Below, one piece after another: positions 52,064-60,064 of a DNA stretch of 64,000 nucleotides. How positions within the stretch are numbered: position 1 is the stretch's first letter; each line of letters opens with the position of its first letter. This stretch comes from Lachnospiraceae bacterium UBA7086 (lineage in GTDB: Bacteria; Bacillota; Clostridia; Lachnospirales; Lachnospiraceae), in contig DKZA01000036.1 of NCBI GenBank assembly GCA_002492525.1, positions 28,914-92,913 on the forward strand, given 5' to 3'. The notes beneath the pieces were generated by a model. That model was not told the DNA's origin. It did not search any database and was given only the letters and a program-made list of their open reading frames with translations. The position numbers were made by a program, and so were the translations under genes.

Positions 52064-52837
52064 ATGGAAGAAAAATACTTAGTCTGCGAAGACTCTCTGG
52101 AAGGAATCTTCACCGGCATTTATGAGGCTTATGCCTTAAGGGAGGGGCATGAGCATGTGCATATTCAGATCGGGGAAGAGGATAACTACAGATTGTTTGC
52201 TGTTTATCTGCATATTTTACCGGATGCTGTCAAGACTGCTAAGGTGGCGCGGACTCTGCTTGAGAGACTGGGAGAGAGTGTCTATCATGGACTCTGCCGG
52301 GCGGCGGCTTCTTGTTATCCGGATAAAGGGGAGGCAGTTTATAAGGCAGTGGTGGATGCTTTGTCTGCCGGCAGCGGCAGGCGGGTGATGGAAAATCTGA
52401 GAAATCCCTATGTACACAGAACCTTTGAACTGGCGCGCTATACAGCTAATGAGGCGCATTACGAGAAGGAGTTCATCCGTTTTCAGGAATTGGAGCAGGG
52501 GATTCTCTTTTCCAGAATAGGGCCCAGAAATAATGTGATTCCTTTTATTATGCCACATTTTGCAGACCGGTTGTGCCCGGAGAATTTCATGATCTACGAT
52601 GAGAATCGGGAACTTTTTGGTGTCCATCCGGCCAAAGAAGAGTGGTATCTGGTGTCAGCGCAGGGAGATTTTGTGCCGGAGAGATTAAAATGGTCTGTCA
52701 GGGAAGAGGAATATCAGGAATTATTTAAGGTATTTCATGAGACGATTGGCATTAAAGAGCGGAAAAACGAGCGTCTGCAAAGGCAGATGTGCGCGTATCG
52801 TTACCAAGATTATATGGTGGAATTTCATAAAAAGTGA
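52064..52837 (+). CDS. Partner protein of the radical SAM repair enzyme (TIGR03915 type)
   Basis: A 257-residue soluble protein that matches the uncharacterised family found next to the radical SAM protein. It starts LVCEDSLEGIFTGIYEAYALREGHEH and has FELARYTANEAHYEKEFIRFQEL in the middle. The later HFADRLCPENFMIYDENRELFGVHPA and a basic C-terminus, QRQMCAYRYQDYMVEF, follow. No catalytic motif is evident, though the fold may bind DNA. Its start is 75 bases after the enzyme gene, so the two should share the LexA-controlled transcript. Confidence 0.85.
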   Translation: MEEKYLVCEDSLEGIFTGIYEAYALREGHEHVHIQIGEEDNYRLFAVYLHILPDAVKTAKVARTLLERLGESVYHGLCRAAASCYPDKGEAVYKAVVDALSAGSGRRVMENLRNPYVHRTFELARYTANEAHYEKEFIRFQELEQGILFSRIGPRNNVIPFIMPHFADRLCPENFMIYDENRELFGVHPAKEEWYLVSAQGDFVPERLKWSVREEEYQELFKVFHETIGIKERKNERLQRQMCAYRYQDYMVEFHKK

Positions 52838-52975
52838 ATAAAATGTGTTTATGACTTTTATGAAGTAAAGTACTTTATAGTCATATGTTATCAAATTTGT
52901 TTTGAATTTCAAGATATCTTGGTAAGATTGCAAAAAAATGCCGGAATTGTATTTTAATGGGTACAAAAAAGCTCC

Positions 52976-53003
52976 TTTACAAAAGAAAATAAAAGTGTAT
53001 AAT
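52976..53003 (+). promoter_or_regulatory. Promoter of the HPr-like gene
   Basis: TTTACA (52976-52981) and TATAAT (52998-53003) are 16 bases apart. Upstream, between the repair pair and this promoter (about 52849-52885), lies an imperfect ATGACT/AGTCAT hairpin that may end the repair transcript. Confidence 0.65.
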
Positions 53004-53021
53004 TTACTCCAATGAGGAGAC

Positions 53022-53035
53022 TGAAAACGTTTTTC
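53022..53035 (+). promoter_or_regulatory. Possible CcpA (cre) site
   Basis: TGAAAACGTTTTTC is close to the cre consensus TGWAARCGYTWNCW (the last two positions differ). It lies just after the likely transcript start, where CcpA binding would repress. Confidence 0.4.
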
Positions 53036-53080
53036 TATGTGTGCTTTTTGCATACATAAGCGAAAAGGAAGGTGAAAGTT

Positions 53081-53305
53081 ATGCAGCATAAGATTAAATT
53101 GAGACCAAATGAAGTAAAGGACTTCGTGTCGGCAGCAAGCAAATGCGCATTTGATGTGGATATTTCCTACAACAGTTTTATTGTGGATGCCAAATCCATT
53201 ATTGGTGTGTTAGGACTTAATTTCAATCAGATTTTAACTGTTGCGTATAATGGCTATGATGCAGAATTCGAGAAATTTCTTGGAAAATTTGCAGTAGCAG
53301 TATAG
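53081..53305 (+). CDS. HPr-like protein lacking the active-site histidine
   Basis: A 74-residue protein of the HPr fold. FVSAASKCAFDVDISYNSFIVDAKSIIGVLGL aligns with the HPr region around regulatory Ser46, here Ser39 in DAKSIIGVLGL. The GLHARPA segment with the phosphorylatable His15 is shortened to LRPNEV, so it cannot carry PTS phosphate. Like Crh it could still be phosphorylated on Ser by HPr kinase and act with CcpA. ATG 53081 follows AAGGAAGGTG; the GTG at 53072 lies within that site. A possible cre box lies in its leader. Confidence 0.82.
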   Translation: MQHKIKLRPNEVKDFVSAASKCAFDVDISYNSFIVDAKSIIGVLGLNFNQILTVAYNGYDAEFEKFLGKFAVAV

Positions 53306-53330
53306 ATTGGTGCCAAAACGTGTCACATTG

Positions 53331-53380
53331 ACTCCCTATGTAAGATGGCGTAATATCTTACATAGGGAGTTTTTGTCTTT
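53331..53380 (+). terminator. Strong intrinsic terminator after the HPr-like gene
   Basis: Perfect 16-pair stem, ACTCCCTATGTAAGAT with ATCTTACATAGGGAGT, an eight-base loop and a T-rich tail. Confidence 0.92.
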
Positions 53381-53415
53381 TGGGGATAGAAGAAAGAAAC
53401 AGGAAGGAAATGGTG

Positions 53416-55920
53416 ATGGAAGTACGTATCTCGGTAAGGGGACTGGTAGAATTTATTCTGCGCTCCGGCAATATTGACAATCGAAGAACGGTATCTTCTG
53501 ACACTGCCATGCAGGAAGGGGGACGCATCCACCGCATGATACAAAGGCGTATGGGGCCAGAGTATCAGGCGGAAGTTTCTCTTCGTTATGTGTATGATGC
53601 GGGGGAGTATGAGATTGTGGTGGAGGGGCGTGCCGACGGAATCATTACCGGGATGCAGGCAAAGGATGATCAGATATCCATTATCCGGCAAGAAATCATG
53701 CAGCTGCCGGATCTTCAGTCACAGACTTTGCAGTTATCGGGAGCCCAGTCTCAGGATATCCAGCATGTCACGGTGACGATTGATGAGATTAAGGGTACAT
53801 TCCAGGATTTAAAGAAGATGAAAGAACCAGTGCCGGTACATCTGGCGCAGGCAAAATGTTATGCCTATATTTATGCAAAGCAGCATCAGCTTGACAGTAT
53901 TCGTGTGCGTATGACTTACTGTCATATGGAAACGGAGGAAATCCGGTATTTTCACTATGATTATACTTTTGCGGAATTATCAGTCTGGTTTATGGATTTG
54001 ATGGTACAGTATCGCAAGTGGGCGGATTATAGTTTTAAGTGGCAGAAAGCCAGACAGGAATCTATCCGGCAAATGGAGTTCCCGTTTCCTTATCGGGAGG
54101 GTCAAAAAGAGCTGGTTACCTATGTTTATCAGACAATCTATCATAAGAGAAAACTTTTTATCGAGGCGCCAACAGGGGTGGGCAAAACGATTTCTACAGT
54201 GTTTCCGGCGTTAAAAGCCATGGGGGAAGATCTCTGTGAAAGAATTTTTTATTTCACGGCAAAAACGATTACCCGCACGGTGGCGGACAATACGTTTACC
54301 CTGTTAAGAGAACGGGGGCTTCAGATAAAGAGTGTGATCCTGACGGCGAAAGATAAAATCTGCTTTATGGAAGAGAGTGAGTGTAATCCTGTATACTGTC
54401 CCTATGCCAAAGGGCATTATGACAGAATCAATGATGCCATGTATGATCTTTTGACGCATGAAGATCGTTATACCAGGGAAATCATAGAAGAGTATGCCGC
54501 AAGGTACCAGGTTTGCCCCTTTGAGATGTGCCTGGATATGAGTTTGTTTTCCGATGCGGTGATTTGTGATTATAATTATGTATTTGATCCCCATGTATAT
54601 CTGCGCAGGTTTTTTTCCGAGGGAATCCGGGGAGAGTATGTCTTTTTGATAGACGAGGCGCATAATCTGGTGGAGCGGGGACGGGATATGTACAGTGCCG
54701 TGCTTCGTAAAGAAGATTTTCTGGAACTCAAGCGGACGGTGAGAGCCTACGATGAACGAATTGCGGGAAATCTGGATAAATGTAACAGAGAATTACTTTA
54801 TTTGAAAAGAGAGTGTGAAACTTACCGGATAGAGGATAACATAGAAGGATTTGTGCGCACGCTGATTCGCTTAAGTTCGGCTGTTGAGGATTATCTGGAA
54901 GAGCATGAGGACAGTCCGGTGCGTAAAGAAATCCTGGCATTTTATTTTGAAGTGTCTCATTTTCTGGAAATGTATGAGCTGATGGATGACAACTATGTGA
55001 CATATACGCAGATGCAGGAAGATGGAAGCTTTATTGTGAAATTGTTTTGCGTAAATCCATCAAATAATCTGCAAAACTGTATGATGCGGGGGAGAAGTAC
55101 GATCCTGTTTTCAGCAACGCTTCTGCCGATCCAGTATTATAAGAAGTTATTGGGGGCGGAAGAAGGGGATTATGAGGTTTATGCCAAGTCGGTGTTTCGA
55201 CCGGAGAAGCTTGGGCTGTATATTGGCAGAGAGGTAACCAGCCGGTATACGCGCAGAGGCGACGAAGAATATTATCGGATTGCCTCTTATATTCATAATA
55301 TTGTCGAAAAGCGGCATGGCAATTATCTGTTGTTCTTTCCTTCCCATGCTTTTCTGCGGCAAATTTATGAGATTTATCAGATATATTTTAATGCGGAAGA
55401 AACAGTGGAATGTATCATACAGGAAGATCATATGAACGAGGAAGCCAGGGAAGCTTTCCTGAATCGTTTTACCGGCAATGAGGCATGTGATTTGCAGTCG
55501 CTCATTCAGATGGAGATTGAAATGGAGGAAGAAAAAAGCCTTCTGGGATTTTGCGTGATGGGCGGTATTTTCAGTGAAGGGATCGATTTAAAGAATGACA
55601 GCCTGATCGGCGCTATTATTGTGGGGACCGGACTTCCTCAGGTATGTGATGAACGGGAAATCCTGAAAAAATACTTTGACGGATGGGGAGAGAACGGTTT
55701 TGACTATGCGTATCGCTATCCGGGTATGAATAAAGTTTTGCAGGCGGCAGGCCGGGTGATACGGACAGTGGATGATTTCGGCATTGTGGCATTACTCGAT
55801 GAACGTTTTTTGTCACCGGCTTATCAGAGATTGTTCCCCCGGGAATGGCGGGAATATGAAGTTGTTACTGTTGACCAAATAGGTCGAAAGGTAGAACGGT
55901 TTTGGGATGAATGGCTGTAG
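53416..55920 (+). CDS. DinG/XPD-type helicase fused to a Cas4/Dna2-like nuclease domain
   Basis: ATP-dependent superfamily 2 DNA helicase, 834 residues, with an N-terminal RecB/Cas4-type PD-(D/E)xK domain. Nuclease motifs: His39 in GGRIHRM, Asp74 in GRAD, Glu124-x-Lys126 in DEIKG and the QxxxY pattern at 144-148. The helicase has Walker A APTGVGKT (251-258), a four-Cys Fe-S segment from CFMEESEC to CPFEMC, DEAH at 413-416 and a C-terminal helicase part ending in LQAAGRVIRT. ATG 53416 is seven bases after AGGAAGGA. All key residues look intact. A role in repair of structured or damaged DNA is inferred. Confidence 0.88.
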   Translation: MEVRISVRGLVEFILRSGNIDNRRTVSSDTAMQEGGRIHRMIQRRMGPEYQAEVSLRYVYDAGEYEIVVEGRADGIITGMQAKDDQISIIRQEIMQLPDLQSQTLQLSGAQSQDIQHVTVTIDEIKGTFQDLKKMKEPVPVHLAQAKCYAYIYAKQHQLDSIRVRMTYCHMETEEIRYFHYDYTFAELSVWFMDLMVQYRKWADYSFKWQKARQESIRQMEFPFPYREGQKELVTYVYQTIYHKRKLFIEAPTGVGKTISTVFPALKAMGEDLCERIFYFTAKTITRTVADNTFTLLRERGLQIKSVILTAKDKICFMEESECNPVYCPYAKGHYDRINDAMYDLLTHEDRYTREIIEEYAARYQVCPFEMCLDMSLFSDAVICDYNYVFDPHVYLRRFFSEGIRGEYVFLIDEAHNLVERGRDMYSAVLRKEDFLELKRTVRAYDERIAGNLDKCNRELLYLKRECETYRIEDNIEGFVRTLIRLSSAVEDYLEEHEDSPVRKEILAFYFEVSHFLEMYELMDDNYVTYTQMQEDGSFIVKLFCVNPSNNLQNCMMRGRSTILFSATLLPIQYYKKLLGAEEGDYEVYAKSVFRPEKLGLYIGREVTSRYTRRGDEEYYRIASYIHNIVEKRHGNYLLFFPSHAFLRQIYEIYQIYFNAEETVECIIQEDHMNEEAREAFLNRFTGNEACDLQSLIQMEIEMEEEKSLLGFCVMGGIFSEGIDLKNDSLIGAIIVGTGLPQVCDEREILKKYFDGWGENGFDYAYRYPGMNKVLQAAGRVIRTVDDFGIVALLDERFLSPAYQRLFPREWREYEVVTVDQIGRKVERFWDEWL

Positions 55921-56365
55921 ATGACAGGATTTTTGACATTATCCTAATAAGTCAATTAAGAAAAAAACAGTTTTTTTCCCAAAACTGTTAGATTCATGGT
56001 GGAAAAGTCGGGAGAAGGGATTGACTTTTTTGTCAAATGGGTTTGAACGATTGACTGTTTTAGAACAGGATGTGACAAAGAAAGTAAACGATTTCGTTCT
56101 CAAAAGAATTCGTTCGACAGAATGTTGATAGAAAAAACCGCAAATGACATCCAGATTTTGACAAAAAGTTACGGAGGTCATCATCAAATGACAGTCTTGT
56201 CAATGTGGATAACTTTGTGGAAATTGGGGATTTCTTTGCTGTTTTGATTCCTTTTTTTAAAAAATATGGATGAAAACCTGTGGAAAAGTCGACAGACGGA
56301 TTTGAGTGCATAAAAAAAGAACTGAATTGGTCAATATCCTGCTATATGATGTCGCAAAGGAAAAT
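55921..56365. other. Long A/T-rich intergenic region with DnaA-box-like sites
   Basis: No gene was found in the 531 bases between the helicase and the GH13 gene. TGTGGATAA (56204-56212) is a perfect DnaA box in one direction. TGTGGAAAT (56216-56224) and TGTGGAAAA (56279-56287) are relatives in the same direction. An AACAGTTTT/AAAACTGTT hairpin near 55967-55990 and two TTGAC...GTCAA palindromes lie upstream. No dnaA gene is near, so this is not called an origin. Confidence 0.4.
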
Positions 56366-56395
56366 TTGACGGATGATGGGAAATGATGGTATACT
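56366..56395 (+). promoter_or_regulatory. Promoter of the GH13 gene
   Basis: TTGACG (56366-56371) and TATACT (56390-56395) are 18 bases apart. Confidence 0.65.
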
Positions 56396-56451
56396 GATTC
56401 AGGCAAACTACAAGATATTGTGTTTTTTGTAATGTGAGAGGAGACAAAAAC

Positions 56452-57762
56452 ATGTGGGCATTTGAAAGCGTATTTTATCAGATATATCCTTTGGGGTTCT
56501 GCGGAGCACCTTTTGAGAATGACGGGCAGTTGGAGCATCGGATCTTAAAGGTAAATGACTGGATTCCGCATATGAAGAAACTGGGGATCAATGCGGTTTA
56601 TTTTTCTCCGGTGTTTGAGTCTGATACCCATGGATATAATACCAGGGATTATCATACCATTGACTGCAGGCTGGGAACCAACGAGGATTTTAAAGCGGTC
56701 TGTAAGAATCTACACGATAACGGCATCAAAGTGGTGCTGGACGGGGTGTTCAATCATGTGGGAAGAGGGTTCTGGGCTTTTCAGGATGTGTTAAAGAATC
56801 GGGAGAATTCCCCTTACCTTAGCTGGTTTCATATTAATCTGGGAGGAAATTCCAACTATAATGACGGGTTATGGTATGAAGGCTGGGAGGGCAATTATGA
56901 CCTGGTGAAATTAAATCTTCGCCATGAGGATGTGATCCGCCATATTCTGGATAGTGTGAAAGGCTGGGTGGAAGAATTTGATATTGACGGTTTGAGACTC
57001 GATGTGGCTTACTGTCTGGATCATGATTTCGTAAGACGCTTAAGAAGTTTTACGGAAGGATTAAAGCCGGAATTTTATCTGCTTGGCGAGATGCTGCACG
57101 GTGATTATAACCAGATGGTCAATGATCAGATGCTTCATTCCGCCACCAATTATGAATGTTATAAAGGACTTTATTCCAGTTTCAACAGTATGAATATGTT
57201 TGAGATTAATCATTCTCTGTTAAGACAGTTTGGCCCTGAAAACTGGTGTCTGTACCGTGGCAAGCATATGCTTTCTTTTGTGGATAACCACGATGTGACC
57301 CGGATTGCCAGTAACCTTACCAATGAGAAACATCTGCCGTTGATCTATGCGTTATGTTTCGGTATGCCGGGAATCCCCTGTGTGTACTATGGCAGTGAGT
57401 GGGGAGCAAAGGCAAATAAGAGCGAGGGTGATCCGGCCCTTCGTGCCTGCTTTGAAAAACCGCAGTGGAATGATTTAAGCGAGTGGATCAGCAGACTTGC
57501 CAAGGCGAAGAGGGAATCCAAGGCGCTCAATTACGGTGATTTTAAGTCGGTGGTGCTGACCAATAAGCAATGCATCTTCGAGCGCAGATGTGAGGAGGAG
57601 AGAGTACTTGTGGCCATCAATGCGGATGGGGAAGATTATACAGCGCACTTTGATGCAGGCTGCGGTATGGCGGTGGATTTAATCAGCGGGAAAGAGCATG
57701 ATTTCGGAGGCGGAAGTCTTCTGCCTGCGTACAGTGCTTATTTCTGGAAGATGGAAAGATAA
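56452..57762 (+). CDS. GH13 alpha-amylase-family enzyme (maltodextrin-degrading type)
   Basis: Intracellular alpha-glucan hydrolase of family GH13, 436 residues without signal peptide. Conserved regions in order: GVFNHVGRG (region I), GLRLDVAY with nucleophile Asp184 (II), LGEMLHG with acid Glu213 (III) and FVDNHDVTR with Asp281 (IV). The opening VFYQIYPLGFCGAP resembles cyclomaltodextrinase or neopullulanase-like enzymes, but the starch-binding N-domain of those is absent. ATG 56452 follows AGAGGAG. Exact specificity is not determinable. Confidence 0.92.
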   Translation: MWAFESVFYQIYPLGFCGAPFENDGQLEHRILKVNDWIPHMKKLGINAVYFSPVFESDTHGYNTRDYHTIDCRLGTNEDFKAVCKNLHDNGIKVVLDGVFNHVGRGFWAFQDVLKNRENSPYLSWFHINLGGNSNYNDGLWYEGWEGNYDLVKLNLRHEDVIRHILDSVKGWVEEFDIDGLRLDVAYCLDHDFVRRLRSFTEGLKPEFYLLGEMLHGDYNQMVNDQMLHSATNYECYKGLYSSFNSMNMFEINHSLLRQFGPENWCLYRGKHMLSFVDNHDVTRIASNLTNEKHLPLIYALCFGMPGIPCVYYGSEWGAKANKSEGDPALRACFEKPQWNDLSEWISRLAKAKRESKALNYGDFKSVVLTNKQCIFERRCEEERVLVAINADGEDYTAHFDAGCGMAVDLISGKEHDFGGGSLLPAYSAYFWKMER

Positions 57763-57775
57763 AATAAAATTGGCA

Positions 57776-57804
57776 TTGACAACCAGTAGTGTGTGTATTA
57801 AGAT
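57776..57804 (+). promoter_or_regulatory. Promoter of the leader peptide and ABC exporter operon
   Basis: TTGACA (57776-57781) and TAAGAT (57799-57804) are 17 bases apart, placing the transcript start near 57811, about 20 bases before the leader peptide's ribosome-binding site. Confidence 0.75.
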
Positions 57805-57843
57805 AGCAACAGTATCATCAAAATCAGGAAAGGAGGTAAGGTT

Positions 57844-57957
57844 ATGTCTACAATTGATATTAACAAGGGAAACAGTAACAGGAAACAACTCCATAGGGAC
57901 ATAATACGTGAAATTACCTCCACAGACAGGGGATTTGGCGGCATCAGCATATACTGA
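57844..57957 (+). CDS. 37-residue leader peptide of the ABC exporter operon
   Basis: Short frame from ATG 57844 with an excellent AGGAGG site eight bases upstream, its own promoter, and a terminator 33 bases after its stop. The product starts MSTIDINKGNSNRK and ends TDRGFGGISIY; no signal peptide. Its RNA can form alternative pairs. GGAGGTAA (57832-57839) matches TTACCTCC (57914-57921). The overlapping GTGAAATTACC (57908-57918) pairs over 11 positions with 57997-58007, the terminator's rising arm. The arrangement resembles BmrB upstream of bmrCD in Bacillus subtilis. A secreted peptide exported by the ABC pair is a less likely alternative. Confidence 0.75.
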   Translation: MSTIDINKGNSNRKQLHRDIIREITSTDRGFGGISIY

Positions 57958-57989
57958 CCTGTCAAGTCAATGGTAGCTTCTGACCTCAA

Positions 57990-58021
57990 GGGCTATGGTA
58001 ATTTTACCATGGCCCTTTTTT
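57990..58021 (+). terminator. Terminator (attenuator) between leader peptide and ABC exporter
   Basis: GGGCTATGGTAA pairs with TTACCATGGCCC (one G-T pair) and is followed by six T residues. The upstream arm and loop (57997-58007) can instead pair with 57908-57918 inside the leader peptide frame, which would prevent the terminator. Confidence 0.88.
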
Positions 58022-58048
58022 GCGCGCATCAGCAGAGTCAGAAACTGC

Positions 58049-58263
58049 CAGAGACAGGATACGTGCTTGCACGTAAGCCTGTCTCTGACAGTTTATGACG
58101 AGCAACGCGAACTGGAAATACGCAGTATTTCCAGTCTGCTGATGCAAGAAGAGAATAGGGAAAGCAGGCAGGGGAAATACGCAGTATTTCCAGTCTGCTG
58201 ATGCTCACAAGTAGAGAAAGAAGGCAGGGAAAGCAGGATACGTGCTTGCACGTAAGCCTGTCT
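58049..58263. repeat. Two interleaved palindromic repeats in the exporter leader
   Basis: Repeat A (58055-58084 and 58234-58263) is 30 identical bases holding TACGTGC-TT-GCACGTA; in copy 1 the arms CAGAGACAGG/CCTGTCTCTG add ten pairs. Repeat B (58114-58145 and 58173-58204) is 32 identical bases with GGAAATAC-GCA-GTATTTCC and a CAGTCTGCTGATGC tail. GCATCAGCAGAG at 58026 is nearly complementary to that tail. The order is A-B-B-A. All lie between the terminator and the first ABC gene, so read-through RNA would be densely folded. No protein is likely. Confidence 0.8.
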
Positions 58264-58294
58264 ATGACGGCTTATGATATAGGGGGAGTAAAGT

Positions 58295-60064
58295 ATGAAA
58301 AAAATATCAAGTTACATATGGGATTACAGGTTTTCCTACTTAGGAGCAATCCTATCCCTTCTGATTGCGGTAACGCTCGATATGCTGGCGCCGCGGCTGA
58401 CGGCCCGGGTGGTAGATGATGTCATTGTGGGCGGCAATATGGGAGAATTGAAGTTCCTGCTTATGGGTTTTCTGGGAATCGGCCTTGGACGCTGCATCTT
58501 TCAGTATACCAAGGAGTATACCTTCGATAAGAACGGAGCCAGGATTTCGGGAGATATGCGGCGGGATCTGTTCCGGCATATCCAGTCTTTGAGCGCGGAC
58601 TTTTTTGACCGGACGAATACGGGAGAACTGATGGCCCGGGTCAAGGAGGATATTGATCATATCTGGGATGCTGTGGGCTATGTGGGGATGCTTTTGATCG
58701 AGGTGTTTTACCACACCAGTATCATCCTGGTCTGCATGTATATGCTCAATTGGAAACTGGCTCTGATTCCCACCGCGGCCATGCTCTTGTGCGGCTCTAT
58801 CGCAGTGATCATGGAACAGAGGCTGGGAGCGGTTTACGAAGAGATCAGTGAGGAGAACGCGGCATTAAATACGGTGGCGGAGGAGAATCTGGCAGGGGTG
58901 CGCACCGTGAAGGCATTTGCGAGAGAGTCCTTTGAGATTGATAAGTTTTTATCGCACAATAAACGGTACTATGATTTGAATATGGCGCAGTCAAAAGTAT
59001 TTGTGCGGTATTATCCGTTTTTTACTGTGGTATCCAAGGTGCTGCCGCTATTGACTATATTGGTCGGCGGAGGATTTGTTATCCGCGGAGAGATGACGCT
59101 GGGACAGATGACTGCATTTGTGGAGTATTCCATGAACATTGTCTGGCCCATGGAGATGCTGGGCTGGCTGACCAACAGTTTTTCTTCGGCGGTAGCTTCC
59201 AACAGGAAGATTCGGAAAATATATGAGGAAGTACCTACGGTTAAAGAATCGACTAATCCAGTCAATATAGAAAAAGTACAGGGAAAAGTATGTTTTGACC
59301 ATGTCTCTTTCCATAAAGCGGATCAGCATGAGATTCTGCACGATATCTCTTTTACGGTGGAGGCCGGTAAGACGCTTGGCATCATGGGCGCTACGGGAGC
59401 AGGTAAGACTTCCATTATTCAGCTGTTACAGCGGATGTACGATGCAACGGACGGCGTGATCTATCTGGACGATGTGGATATCCGCACACTCACGTTAAAG
59501 CAGCTTCGCACCAGTGTCAGTTATGTGATGCAGGACGTCTTTCTCTTTTCGGATACCATCAACGAGAATATTAAGATGGGAAAGAAGGCATATCTGGATT
59601 TTAATACTGTGCGGAAAGCCTCTACGGATGCGCAGGCAAGTGAATTTATTGAGCGGATGACCAAGCAGTATGATACGGTCATCGGTGAAAGAGGGGTAGG
59701 GCTTTCAGGCGGACAAAAGCAGCGTATCAGTATCGCCCGGGCCCTTGCCAAGAAAGATCCTATTCTGGTGCTGGATGATTCCACCTCCGCTCTGGATATG
59801 GAGACGGAACATCTGATTCAACAGACATTACAGACGTTAGACCATACCACAAAGATTATTATCGCCCACAGAATCAGCGCGGTGCGTCATGCGGATGAGA
59901 TTCTGGTACTGGAGGGCGGTGCCATCGCAGAGCGGGGCACCCACGAAGAACTTCTGGCCAGGAAAGGTCTGTATTATGAAACCTATGAGTCACAGTATGG
60001 AATGATATCCGATACTGATGTCACGCCAAGAGGAGGTGTTGAGCATGCCTTTCAATTCGTATAG
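58295..60064 (+). CDS. Heterodimeric ABC exporter subunit 1 (BmrC/LmrC-like, degenerate ATP site)
   Basis: Membrane half-transporter: six-helix domain (about 1-310) and an ATPase domain. Walker A GATGAGKT is at 365-372, signature LSGGQ at 470-474 and Walker B ILVLDDSTSALD. The catalytic Glu is replaced by Asp495. Asp at this place is typical of one member of heterodimeric multidrug exporters. GGGGGAG precedes the ATG. The second subunit overlaps its end by 20 bases. Drug efflux is the likely role, supported by the leader-peptide attenuator; peptide or lipid export cannot be excluded. Confidence 0.92.
   Translation: MKKISSYIWDYRFSYLGAILSLLIAVTLDMLAPRLTARVVDDVIVGGNMGELKFLLMGFLGIGLGRCIFQYTKEYTFDKNGARISGDMRRDLFRHIQSLSADFFDRTNTGELMARVKEDIDHIWDAVGYVGMLLIEVFYHTSIILVCMYMLNWKLALIPTAAMLLCGSIAVIMEQRLGAVYEEISEENAALNTVAEENLAGVRTVKAFARESFEIDKFLSHNKRYYDLNMAQSKVFVRYYPFFTVVSKVLPLLTILVGGGFVIRGEMTLGQMTAFVEYSMNIVWPMEMLGWLTNSFSSAVASNRKIRKIYEEVPTVKESTNPVNIEKVQGKVCFDHVSFHKADQHEILHDISFTVEAGKTLGIMGATGAGKTSIIQLLQRMYDATDGVIYLDDVDIRTLTLKQLRTSVSYVMQDVFLFSDTINENIKMGKKAYLDFNTVRKASTDAQASEFIERMTKQYDTVIGERGVGLSGGQKQRISIARALAKKDPILVLDDSTSALDMETEHLIQQTLQTLDHTTKIIIAHRISAVRHADEILVLEGGAIAERGTHEELLARKGLYYETYESQYGMISDTDVTPRGGVEHAFQFV

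Noticed and set aside
53416..55920. CRISPR-associated helicase or Cas4
   Set aside because: The nuclease domain resembles Cas4 but is fused to a DinG/XPD helicase, with no other cas genes or repeats in the window.
55921..56451. Chromosomal replication origin
   Set aside because: Only one perfect DnaA box, no dnaA, dnaN, rpmH or gyrase genes nearby; kept only as a weak site cluster.
57844..57957. RiPP or bacteriocin precursor exported by the ABC pair
   Set aside because: No modification enzyme, no double-Gly leader or peptidase domain on the ABC subunits, and the RNA pairing explains the frame better; not fully excluded.
58049..58263. CRISPR array
   Set aside because: Only two copies of each repeat, in A-B-B-A order, each unit itself a complete hairpin, with no regular spacers and no cas genes.
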